From an uncultured Clostridia bacterium (lineage in GTDB: Bacteria; Bacillota; Clostridia; Oscillospirales; Acutalibacteraceae): a stretch of DNA of 7,087 nucleotides. Where the stretch lies: the NCBI GenBank assembly GCA_937915775.1, contig CALGGQ010000055.1, positions 1-7,087 on the forward strand, given 5' to 3'. How positions within the stretch are numbered: the stretch's first letter is position 1; each line of letters starts with the position of its first letter. The notes under the pieces are model-generated. The model saw only the letters and a program-made list of their open reading frames with translations, made no database searches and had not been told where the DNA came from. Below are positions 1 to 6,361 of the stretch, piece by piece. Position numbers and translations under genes: made by a program.

Positions 1-736
1 GACCGAGCAGCTTAATCACGCCGCTGACGGAGGCGATGTACGCCACATCCTCCAGCGTGATATTCGTGATGCCCTCGGTGGCTACCTGGTTGGGATAAAC
101 GTGCTTGCCAAACGCGAGTGAAGCCAAGATACAGACCTTGCGGCAGGCGTCAAAGCCCTCGATATCCGCTGTCGGATCCTTTTCCGCGTAGCCCTTTTCC
201 TGCGCTCTTTTCAGCGCGTCGTCAAACGCCATGCCCTCGCGAATCATCTTCGTGAGGATATAATTTGTCGTACCGTTTAAAATACCCGCCACGCCCTCGA
301 TATTATTCGCCGCAAAGCACTGATCCATCGGGCGGATAATCGGAATACCGCCGCCGACGGAGGCTTCAAACAGGTAGTTCACGCCGTTTGCCTTTGCCGC
401 TTCCAGCAGCTCCAGCCCCTTTTGCGCCACCAGCTCCTTATTGGAGGTGACAACGCTTTTACCGGCATTCAGCAGCTTCAGCGTAAAATCATACGCCGGA
501 TTCACGCCGCCCATCGCTTCGGCAACAACCTTGACCTCATCATCGTTTAAAATATCGTTAAAATCCTTGGTGAACAGTGCCTCGTGGCTGTCGCCCGGGA
601 AATCGCGCAAATCAAGGATATGCTTGACCTCGAGCATATCGCCGTCGGTGCGTTTGGTAATCACCTTACGGTGCGTTTCGATGACCTCAACCACACCGGA
701 GCCGACGGTGCCGTAACCCATTACTGCAACCTTCAT
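1..736 (-). CDS. hom: Homoserine dehydrogenase, N-terminal 245 residues (C-terminus beyond left edge)
   Basis: This enzyme reduces L-aspartate 4-semialdehyde to L-homoserine with NAD(P)H in the cytoplasm, the branch point leading to threonine and methionine. The reading frame is open from the ATG at 734-736 to the window edge. Visible motifs are the Rossmann nucleotide-binding loop GYGTVGSG (residues 7-14), SNKELVA (98-104), EASVGGGIPI (124-133), NGTTNYIL (154-161) and the substrate/catalytic block with E185, D187, D191, D196 and K200 in EKDPTADIEGFDACRK. The family is usually about 400-430 residues, so the end of the catalytic domain and any C-terminal ACT domain lie outside the window. The start is supported by a GGAGGA ribosome binding site six bases upstream (743-748) and by the Rossmann motif beginning at once. 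No aspartokinase domain precedes it, so this is a monofunctional enzyme. It is divergent from the AI-2E family gene. Identification is firm. Confidence 0.96.
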   Translation of the reverse strand, partial: MKVAVMGYGTVGSGVVEVIETHRKVITKRTDGDMLEVKHILDLRDFPGDSHEALFTKDFNDILNDDEVKVVAEAMGGVNPAYDFTLKLLNAGKSVVTSNKELVAQKGLELLEAAKANGVNYLFEASVGGGIPIIRPMDQCFAANNIEGVAGILNGTTNYILTKMIREGMAFDDALKRAQEKGYAEKDPTADIEGFDACRKVCILASLAFGKHVYPNQVATEGITNITLEDVAYIASVSGVIKLLG

Positions 737-765
737 ATGTTATCCTCCGAAATTTTATCCAATCT

Positions 766-788
766 ATTATAGCAGACTTACCTGTCAA
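766..788 (-). promoter_or_regulatory. Probable sigma-A-type promoter of hom
   Basis: On the minus strand a perfect TTGACA (783-788) is followed by TGCTATAAT, that is an exact TATAAT box (766-771) preceded by an extended -10 TGn. The two consensus hexamers are only 11 bp apart, too close to be used together. Either the extended -10 works alone, or TTGACA pairs with the weaker TAGATT about 16 bp downstream. The leader to the hom start would be about 20-30 bases, too short for a T-box or riboswitch. Confidence 0.6.
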
Positions 789-844
789 ACGCCACTGATT
801 TTTTTAATTTTTAGTAAAAAATATTCAAAGATTGTGAATTTCCC

Positions 845-873
845 TTGCAGTTTCGTACAACTTGCATTAAAAT
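845..873 (+). promoter_or_regulatory. Probable promoter of the AI-2E family gene
   Basis: TTGCAG (845-850), a 17-bp spacer and TAAAAT (868-873) form a plausible vegetative promoter. It is preceded by a very A/T-rich stretch (about 797-832) that could act as an UP element. The transcript would start near 880, followed by the ribosome binding site AAGGAGGG (890-897) seven bases before the ATG at 904. Confidence 0.55.
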
Positions 874-903
874 AGGGAAAGATAATATAAAGGAGGGACG
901 GCA

Positions 904-2052
904 ATGCCTGTTAAGGTGGAAAAAAGACGGAACTTTCTGATTAACATTCTGTTTGTCGCGGCGATACTTGCGTTGGTATATGTATTCTTCAAGTACCTGT
1001 TCTGGGTAACAGCGCCGTTTATTCTCACATTCTTATTGGCGATTTTGCTGCAGACGCCATTGAGGAAGCTCGATAAAAAGGCAGGTAAAAAGCACCATAC
1101 CTTTTGGAGCATTATCCTCGTTGTGGCGGTGATTCTGATTATTCTCATCCCGCTGATATTCCTTCTGTCCTCGCTGTTTTCACGGCTGGCGGAAATCATA
1201 CGCTACGCTGTTTCCCAACTCAACGATATCCCTGCCTTCCTCGCCACACTTGAGAAGGAGCTGCTTGATTTTCTGAAATTCCTGCCGGACGGCGTTTACG
1301 CCACGGTGAGCGATTCGATTACCAATACGTTTTCCAAGCTGATTGAGGACTTTGATTTAAGCATCATCGGCATCAATATGGATTCGATTAAAAACGGTGT
1401 AACGAGCGGTATTTCCGGTGTGTTCGGCGTTGTGAAAAATATTCCGAGTGTTGCGCTCGGCGTCGTTATCGGCATTATCGCGTGGATTTTCTTCACCAAG
1501 GATTACGACAGAATCGTCCGCTTCATTCAGCTGCAGCTGCCCGAGGGCAAAAAGAACCTGCTCGTTGAATTCAAGCAGGTTTTCAGGACAACCATTCTCA
1601 AGATGTTCCGCGCTTACGGACTGATTATGCTGATTACCTTCGGCGAGTTGTTCCTCGGCTTCAGCATTCTTTCGCTGACGGGCATTATGAAAAACGGCTA
1701 CTACGTCTGGATTGCTCTCGGCATTACGGTGTTTGACATCCTGCCCGTTGCCGGCAGCGGCGGTATTCTGATTCCGTGGGCGATTATCTCGCTCGTGATG
1801 GGCAATTACAAGCAGGCTATCGGTCTGGTGATTATCTATGCGATTATCACGCTCGTGCGGCAGTATATCGAGCCGAAAATTGTGGGCGACAGCCTCGGCG
1901 TTCACCCGCTGATTACCCTGATGGGACTCTATTTCGGCTTAAAACTCTTCGGCTTCCTCGGTATGTTCATCGTACCGTTAACAGTGATGACGCTCAAGGC
2001 GTTCAACGACACCGGCAGAATTCAGCTCTGGAAAACACCAAACAGAAATTAA
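904..2052 (+). CDS. AI-2E family transporter / YtvI-like integral membrane protein
   Basis: This is a 382-residue polytopic membrane protein of the AI-2E (PF01594-type) family. Hydrophobic segments lie at roughly residues 12-34, 36-50, 67-92, 182-198, 238-262, 265-284, 286-317 and 335-362. Between the third and fourth is a soluble stretch (about 93-180), as expected for the family. The family signature is in the C-terminal half: DILPVAGSG (278-286), RQYIEPKIVG (319-328), LGVHPL (331-336) and a closing LFGFLGMFIVPL segment. Members transport small solutes or ions: some act as Na+/H+ antiporters and the founding TqsA affects AI-2 release, but the substrate cannot be read from sequence. In spore-forming Firmicutes close relatives are named YtvI, a sporulation membrane protein, and length and layout fit that subgroup. 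The start is set by a strong ribosome binding site seven bases upstream. The gene stands alone between a divergent hom and a convergent gene, so context gives no substrate clue. Family is firm, function is not. Confidence 0.9.
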   Translation: MPVKVEKRRNFLINILFVAAILALVYVFFKYLFWVTAPFILTFLLAILLQTPLRKLDKKAGKKHHTFWSIILVVAVILIILIPLIFLLSSLFSRLAEIIRYAVSQLNDIPAFLATLEKELLDFLKFLPDGVYATVSDSITNTFSKLIEDFDLSIIGINMDSIKNGVTSGISGVFGVVKNIPSVALGVVIGIIAWIFFTKDYDRIVRFIQLQLPEGKKNLLVEFKQVFRTTILKMFRAYGLIMLITFGELFLGFSILSLTGIMKNGYYVWIALGITVFDILPVAGSGGILIPWAIISLVMGNYKQAIGLVIIYAIITLVRQYIEPKIVGDSLGVHPLITLMGLYFGLKLFGFLGMFIVPLTVMTLKAFNDTGRIQLWKTPNRN

Positions 2053-2066
2053 ACCAAATAAACAGC

Positions 2067-2100
2067 AACGGCGCCGGAAGCTTCCGACGCCGTTATTTTT
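2067..2100. terminator. Rho-independent terminator, possibly bidirectional
   Basis: Bases 2067-2079 pair with 2082-2094 with a single C/A mismatch, giving a stem that starts AACGGCG and closes on a GGAAGCTTCC palindrome. It is followed on the plus strand by ATTTTT (2095-2100). It lies 14 bases after the stop of the AI-2E family gene. The converging secreted-protein gene stops at 2108, and on the minus strand the stem is followed by a looser T-rich run, so it may end both transcripts. Confidence 0.85.
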
Positions 2101-2107
2101 ATGCTAT

Positions 2108-3418
2108 TTATTTTACCTTGATGGTAACGGTGACCACTTTTGTCAGTTTTTTATAGTTCGTCGTACCTGCCGCGGTGACCTTGATTTTCACCTTGTAGGT
2201 TCCCTTTTTGAGTCCCTTCTTTACAGTGATATTACCCGTGGTTTTGTTGACAACTATCTTGCTGTTGCCGCTTGCTTTGGCATAGGTAACCGTACCCTTT
2301 GCCTTGCTGACGGTAATGGCTTTTTTGCGTGCTATCGCCTGCTTTGCCTTCTTGACCTTGCTGTATTTCAGGCTGACCACCTTGCCTGTGGCGGTCATCG
2401 GGTTGGCATCCTTTTTAATCGTAAAGGTTTTTGTAATGCTACCGCCATAATTGCCGATACCCTTAATGATTACCTTTGCCGTGCCGGCATTGACGTTATA
2501 CTTGTAGCTGACGGTGTAATCCGTCCCCTTTGTCAGCAGGGTACCGTTGTATTTAACAATCGTTTTTTGGGTAATCGCTTTACCCGTATAGACCTTTGCC
2601 GTAATGCCTGTCACCTTGGCATCGGCAACAGAGGGCTTTGCCACAATCGTTACCGGCACATTAACGCTTAAATCCGCAAAATGATAGGTAATGTTATGGG
2701 TGCCGACCTTCCATGCAACGCTCTTTGCCCCATCGGCTGTATACTGAATACGCTGGTCGGTGGTATAGGTCACACCGCCGGGAATATCGTTACCCTTTGC
2801 ATCCCTGAAATTCATCGCACCGCTGCTGTTTTGATAGCAGGTGTATACGGTGGAAGTGCCGTCAGCATTTTTTACAGTCAGCTTGTCACCGACAGCATAG
2901 GGCGCCCAGTAGTTTTCCGCCGACATACTGTAAAAATAATAATAAACCTTATTTCCGCTCGCATCCGTTACATAATCGCCGTAGGTATTCTCCGTAAAGC
3001 TCTTGGCTTTTACCGGAGTGTAGGTAACGCTTGTATAAGGCGCTTTGCCAACATAAACGGGAAAGCTTCCGGTATTATCATCATCCAGATAGAGCTGAAA
3101 ATGATAGGTAACGCCGGCAGTCAGTTGACAGAAAATCGCAAAGCCGTTACCGTAAAACCGGTCACAGATTGTCTTTTCTACCTCTGTGTCATCATCAAGA
3201 TAGACATCGCCGCGCACCATCATCTCCGCGTCGTCCGTCCAGAAGCAATAGCGTCCGCTTTCCGTCGGGGTGTAATCCACCTCTGGTGTTTCCCTCGGCT
3301 CGCTGACGGTCATCGTCCATTTTTTCAGGTAATCCGCTGCTTCGGCATGCAGACTCAGCCCCGCAAATACACTGAGCAGCACTGTCATCGCCAGCATTAA
3401 ACTGATGATTTTTTTCAT
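2108..3418 (-). CDS. Secreted multidomain beta-rich surface protein with basic C-terminal domain
   Basis: A 436-residue exported protein of unknown function. Residues 1-27 form a signal peptide: MKK, a hydrophobic core at 4-23, and a likely signal peptidase I site after AEA (25-27). Residues about 47-123 resemble a bacterial pre-peptidase C-terminal (PPC-like) beta-sandwich, with TPTESGRYCFW near the start and LTAGVTYHFQLY near the end. Residues about 128-259 form a beta-rich domain with ENTYGDYV, GDKLTV and YTCYQNSSG. Residues 265-336 match the YDG/MBG-like fold of Firmicutes surface proteins, with VYTGKAI, LTKGTDYTVSY and GIGNYGGSITKTFTI. Residues 338-436 are very lysine-rich, with RKKAITVSKAKGTVTY and KKGLKKGTYKVKIKV, a module common in gut Clostridia. 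There is no LPXTG signal, dockerin or SLH domain and no catalytic motif, so it is either released or held by charge. AAGGAG lies eight bases before the ATG. Adhesion or carbohydrate contact is inference only. Confidence 0.85.
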   Translation of the reverse strand: MKKIISLMLAMTVLLSVFAGLSLHAEAADYLKKWTMTVSEPRETPEVDYTPTESGRYCFWTDDAEMMVRGDVYLDDDTEVEKTICDRFYGNGFAIFCQLTAGVTYHFQLYLDDDNTGSFPVYVGKAPYTSVTYTPVKAKSFTENTYGDYVTDASGNKVYYYFYSMSAENYWAPYAVGDKLTVKNADGTSTVYTCYQNSSGAMNFRDAKGNDIPGGVTYTTDQRIQYTADGAKSVAWKVGTHNITYHFADLSVNVPVTIVAKPSVADAKVTGITAKVYTGKAITQKTIVKYNGTLLTKGTDYTVSYKYNVNAGTAKVIIKGIGNYGGSITKTFTIKKDANPMTATGKVVSLKYSKVKKAKQAIARKKAITVSKAKGTVTYAKASGNSKIVVNKTTGNITVKKGLKKGTYKVKIKVTAAGTTNYKKLTKVVTVTIKVK

Positions 3419-3450
3419 AAATATCGCTCCTTCTATCAGTTTCTACCGTT

Positions 3451-3479
3451 ATTTTAACACAGTAATCAGTAATTGTAAA
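3451..3479 (-). promoter_or_regulatory. Probable sigma-A-type promoter of the secreted-protein gene
   Basis: On the minus strand TTTACA (3474-3479), a 17-bp spacer and TAAAAT (3451-3456) preceded by an extended -10 TGT form a well-spaced promoter. Transcription would begin near 3444, giving a leader of about 26 bases containing the AAGGAG site (3427-3432). It follows the hairpin after iolE, so the gene is probably a separate transcription unit. Confidence 0.7.
3460..3473. repeat. Exact 7-bp tandem duplication in promoter spacer
   Basis: CAGTAAT occurs twice head to tail (3460-3466 and 3467-3473) and ends exactly where the -35 box of the secreted-protein promoter begins. It fills 14 of the 17 spacer bases. 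Confidence 0.85.
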
Positions 3480-3521
3480 GTTGATTATCTTTTTCGAATT
3501 TCGCACAAAAAGACAGCTCAA

Positions 3522-3549
3522 GGGGCACCCTAAGCTCTTAGGGTGCCCC
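3522..3549 (-). terminator. Strong hairpin after iolE, probable operon terminator
   Basis: Bases 3522-3533 pair perfectly with 3538-3549 (GGGGCACCCTAA and its complement) around a four-base loop. It begins 12 bases after the iolE stop, where an operon terminator is expected. On the minus strand no U-tract follows directly; TTTTT comes only about 11 bases later. On the plus strand it is followed by AAAACGTTTTT. It could therefore be a weak terminator, a transcript-stabilising 3' hairpin, or a block for readthrough from either side. Confidence 0.6.
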
Positions 3550-3561
3550 AAAACGTTTTTC

Positions 3562-4461
3562 TTACAGACCTGTATTCTCTCTGATGTACTTTCTTGCCTT
3601 GACAGCGTACTCGAACGGGTTTGCCTTAGCGGGATCCTGCTCTGCTTCCACAACAACCCAGCCCTCATAGCCGGCTTCGTCCAGAATATCGAAGATGGGC
3701 TTGAAATCCACATCACCGTCGCCGGGCACGGTAAACACACCGGCACGAACAGCGTCCAGGAAGCTCATATGTTCCGGCACGACCTGATTGTTATACACAT
3801 CCAGACGGACATCCTTGAGATGCACGTGCTTGATGCGGTTCACATACTTTTTCAGCACCGGAACGGGGTCAATGCCCGCGAAGGTCAGATGGCCGGAATC
3901 GAACAGCAGATAAACAAGGTCAGGATCGCAGAGTTCCATCAGCTTGTCAATTTCCTCCACGGTCTGCACGCCCGTACCCATATGGTGATGCACCGTAAAG
4001 TACATTCCCTTGCTCTTGGCATAAGCGCCCATCTCGTTAAAGCCCTTGCGGATGATTTCCCACTGCTCATCGGTATAATACGGCTTTTCCTCTAAAATGG
4101 ACTTGGTTAAGTCGCCCTGAATGGAATTGCCCTGCTCGGACGCGCCGATGACCTTGGCGCCGAGCTTATACAGCTTATCGCAATGCGCCTTGAACGCCTC
4201 TATCGTTTCCTCATACGGCTTCGAGGTGAGGTATGAGGAGAACCATGCGTTACAAATCTGCAGTCCTCTGATATCGAGATATTTTTTGAGAACGTCGGGG
4301 TCGGCAGGATACTTATTGCCGATTTCACTGCCCTTGAAGCCGGCGAGCGCCATTTCGCTCACGCACTGCTCAAAGGTGTTTTCTGCACCGAGGTCGGGCA
4401 TATCGTCGTTCGTCCAGCCAATCGGCGCAATCGCTAATTTTACTTTATCAGGATTTAACAT
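3562..4461 (-). CDS. iolE: Myo-inosose-2 dehydratase
   Basis: IolE removes water from 2-keto-myo-inositol (scyllo-inosose) to give 3D-(3,5/4)-trihydroxycyclohexane-1,2-dione, the second step of myo-inositol breakdown, in the cytoplasm with a divalent metal. The 299-residue length is normal for the family. The sequence is a TIM barrel of the sugar isomerase/epimerase (xylose isomerase-like) type. The characteristic N-terminal block APIGWTNDDMPDLGAENTF (12-30) and SEIGNKYP (45-52) is typical of IolE. Likely metal and active-site residues lie in HHHMGTG (158-164), FDSGH (187-191), KHVHLKD (211-217) and VVVEAEQDP (269-277). The gene is last in the iolG-iolD-iolE operon. Only 17 bases separate the iolD stop from its ATG, and they contain GGGAGGA (4468-4474) six bases before the start, so translation is independently initiated. 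I see no truncation or missing motif. Related enzymes act on other keto-inositols, but the neighbours make IolE the clear reading. Confidence 0.95.
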   Translation of the reverse strand: MLNPDKVKLAIAPIGWTNDDMPDLGAENTFEQCVSEMALAGFKGSEIGNKYPADPDVLKKYLDIRGLQICNAWFSSYLTSKPYEETIEAFKAHCDKLYKLGAKVIGASEQGNSIQGDLTKSILEEKPYYTDEQWEIIRKGFNEMGAYAKSKGMYFTVHHHMGTGVQTVEEIDKLMELCDPDLVYLLFDSGHLTFAGIDPVPVLKKYVNRIKHVHLKDVRLDVYNNQVVPEHMSFLDAVRAGVFTVPGDGDVDFKPIFDILDEAGYEGWVVVEAEQDPAKANPFEYAVKARKYIRENTGL

Positions 4462-4478
4462 AGCTTATCCTCCCGTTA

Positions 4479-6332
4479 TTAATAGTCAAATGTTTTGGCA
4501 ATGTTTGCCTGCATTTCCTCATACGCGGCGGCAACGGTTTCGCTCTTTGAAACCTCGGCAACGCCGACACGCCACCAGCTCTCAAAGCCGGGCGTCATCG
4601 TTTTGGGCAGCACCTTGATGTCAAACAAAACAGCTCTGTCCTGCGTTTTGGCATCGGCAAGCGCCGCTCTCAGCTCGTCGGACGTGCGACAGGTGTAGCC
4701 CTTGGCGCCGTAGCCCTCCGCAATCTTGGCAAAATCAACGGTCATCTCTCTGCCGTCAAGCATACCCGTTTCGGGATTACGCGCGCGGAACACGGTGCCG
4801 AAGGTATCCGTACCCTGTGCATTCTGCAGGTTTTCAATGCAACCCCAGCCGAGATTATCGAACACACAGACGTTAATCTTTAAACCCTCCTGGAGAGCGG
4901 TGTACAGCTCGCTGTGCCCCATCAGGAAGGAGCCGTCGCCGCAGAAGGTGTAAACCTCCGCCTCCGGCTTGGCGAGCTTGGCACCGAGCGCACCGTTGAC
5001 CTCATAGCCCATATTGGAATAGCCGTATTCCATATGGTAAGTACCGCGGTTTTTCGCACGGAACAGGCGCTGCATATCGCCGGGAAGCGAACCCGCAGAG
5101 CCGAGGGCAATATCCTCATCGCCCATAAACTCGTTGATGATACCGAGCGCCAACGTCTGGCTTAAGCCGCCTTCGAGCTCCTTGGTATAGAATTCATCCA
5201 CGATAGCGTCCCATTCGGCTTTCGCCGCAGCGATTTCATCCGTATACTCCGTCCGATAATCGCCGAGTGCCTCGTCAATACCGATAAGCGCTTCTCTCGC
5301 ATCGGCAATAATGGCTTCCGCGTCCATCTTATATGCGTCAAACGGGCAGATATTGATGCCGAGCACCTTTCTGTCCTCGTTAAACAGCCACTTTGAGGAG
5401 GTAGTGAAATCGGAAAAGCGGGTGCCGACGCCGATAATCAAATCCGCATCACGCGCAATGACGTTGGCAGCCTTGCCGCCGGTGACGCCGATACCGCCGA
5501 GATTGAGCGGATGGCGCCAGTCGATAATGCCCTTGCCCGCCTGGGTTTCGGTAATGGGAATGTTATGTGCCTCGGCAAGTCTGAGGAGCTCCTCCTCCGC
5601 CTCACTGTAACGCACACCGCCGCCGCAAATCAAAATCGGCTTTTTGGCGGCTTTAATCAGTTCCACTGCTCGTTCCAGCTGGGAAAGCGCTATCGGCCGT
5701 CTGTCAATATGCCAGACGCGCTTCTGCAGAAAATGCTCCGGATAATCGTATGCTTCGCCCTCTACGTCCTGCGGCATTGCCAGACATACCGCGCCGGTAT
5801 CGGCAGGGTCGGTCAGCACGCGCATCGCGTTCAGGCACGCGGTCATCAGCTGCTCGGGGCGCAGAATACGGTCAAAATAGTGGCACACGCCCTTGAACGC
5901 ATCGGTTACCGTCCTGCCGTAATTATCAAAGAATTCTGCCTGCTGCAGCACCGGGTCGGGCTGACGGCACGCAAAGGTATCGCCGGGCAGCACTAAAAGC
6001 GGAATGCGGTTCGCCGTCGCACAGCCGCAGGCGGTGACCATATTCGTCGCGCCGGGACCGATGGAGGAAACGCAGGGGATAATCGCGCGTCTGTCCATCT
6101 GTTTGGCATAGGCAACGGCGGCGAGCGCCATATTCTGCTCGTTTTTGCCCTGGTAGAATTTCAGGCTGTGGCCGCCCTGCTCCAGCGCCTGACCGACACC
6201 GACCACGCAGCCGTGGCCGAAGATGCCAAACATGCCGGTGACGAACTTGGTCTCCACACCGTCCATCTCTATGTACTGATTGTCGAGGAACTTTACCAGC
6301 GCCTGCGACATCGTTAATCTTTCTCGTTTCAT
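4479..6332 (-). CDS. iolD: 3D-(3,5/4)-trihydroxycyclohexane-1,2-dione acylhydrolase
   Basis: IolD is the thiamine-diphosphate enzyme that hydrolytically opens the cyclic dione made by IolE to 5-deoxy-D-glucuronate. The 617 residues have the three-domain layout of acetolactate-synthase relatives. The N-terminal pyrimidine-binding domain (about 1-200) carries FGIFGHG (35-41) and YQGKNEQNMA (60-69), where E65 is the expected cofactor-activating glutamate. The central domain (about 215-355) has ILICGGGVRYS (233-243), TQAGKG (263-268) and DLIIGVGTRFSDF (297-309). The C-terminal domain has GSAGSLPGDMQRL (411-423) and the diphosphate/metal motif from GDG (465-467) to N493. VLPKTMTPGFESWWRVGVAEVS (574-595, abridged here as the PKTMT...WWRVGVAEVS block) is typical of IolD rather than acetolactate synthase. 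The first ATG has a modest GGAG site eight bases upstream (6341-6344); the ATG at codon 8 lacks a comparable site. The gene starts 29 bases after iolG. The protein seems some 20 residues shorter than Bacillus IolD as I recall it, around residues 380-392. Confidence 0.95.
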   Translation of the reverse strand: MKRERLTMSQALVKFLDNQYIEMDGVETKFVTGMFGIFGHGCVVGVGQALEQGGHSLKFYQGKNEQNMALAAVAYAKQMDRRAIIPCVSSIGPGATNMVTACGCATANRIPLLVLPGDTFACRQPDPVLQQAEFFDNYGRTVTDAFKGVCHYFDRILRPEQLMTACLNAMRVLTDPADTGAVCLAMPQDVEGEAYDYPEHFLQKRVWHIDRRPIALSQLERAVELIKAAKKPILICGGGVRYSEAEEELLRLAEAHNIPITETQAGKGIIDWRHPLNLGGIGVTGGKAANVIARDADLIIGVGTRFSDFTTSSKWLFNEDRKVLGINICPFDAYKMDAEAIIADAREALIGIDEALGDYRTEYTDEIAAAKAEWDAIVDEFYTKELEGGLSQTLALGIINEFMGDEDIALGSAGSLPGDMQRLFRAKNRGTYHMEYGYSNMGYEVNGALGAKLAKPEAEVYTFCGDGSFLMGHSELYTALQEGLKINVCVFDNLGWGCIENLQNAQGTDTFGTVFRARNPETGMLDGREMTVDFAKIAEGYGAKGYTCRTSDELRAALADAKTQDRAVLFDIKVLPKTMTPGFESWWRVGVAEVSKSETVAAAYEEMQANIAKTFDY

Positions 6333-6361
6333 AACTCTATCTCCATGTTGATGATTGGGAA

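Noticed and set aside
862..891. Second possible promoter TTGCAT, 18 bp, TATAAA before the AI-2E family gene
   Set aside because: Its transcript would start at or after the ribosome binding site, leaving no usable leader.
737..903. Riboswitch, T-box or small RNA in the hom upstream region
   Set aside because: The leader on either side is only about 20-30 bases and no conserved fold is visible; the rest is an A/T-rich promoter region.
1357..1905. Minus-strand open frame of 182 codons inside the AI-2E family gene
   Set aside because: It lies wholly antisense to a clear membrane-protein gene, has low-complexity Asn/Glu/His-rich composition and no ribosome binding site; it is a shadow of the real gene.
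2681..3400. Plus-strand open frame of 239 codons opposite the secreted-protein gene
   Set aside because: The minus-strand frame has a signal peptide, recognisable domains, a promoter and a ribosome binding site; the plus-strand product resembles no family.
3195..3746. Minus-strand open frame of 183 codons spanning iolE, the hairpin and the secreted-protein start
   Set aside because: It is the alternative frame of two real genes and reads through a hairpin and a promoter.
3481..4095. Plus-strand open frame of 204 codons antisense to iolE
   Set aside because: It overlaps the hairpin and most of iolE in antisense, with no promoter or ribosome binding site and no family likeness.
5511..5996. 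Plus-strand open frame of 161 codons antisense to iolD
   Set aside because: iolD is certain from its cofactor motifs; the antisense frame is composition driven.
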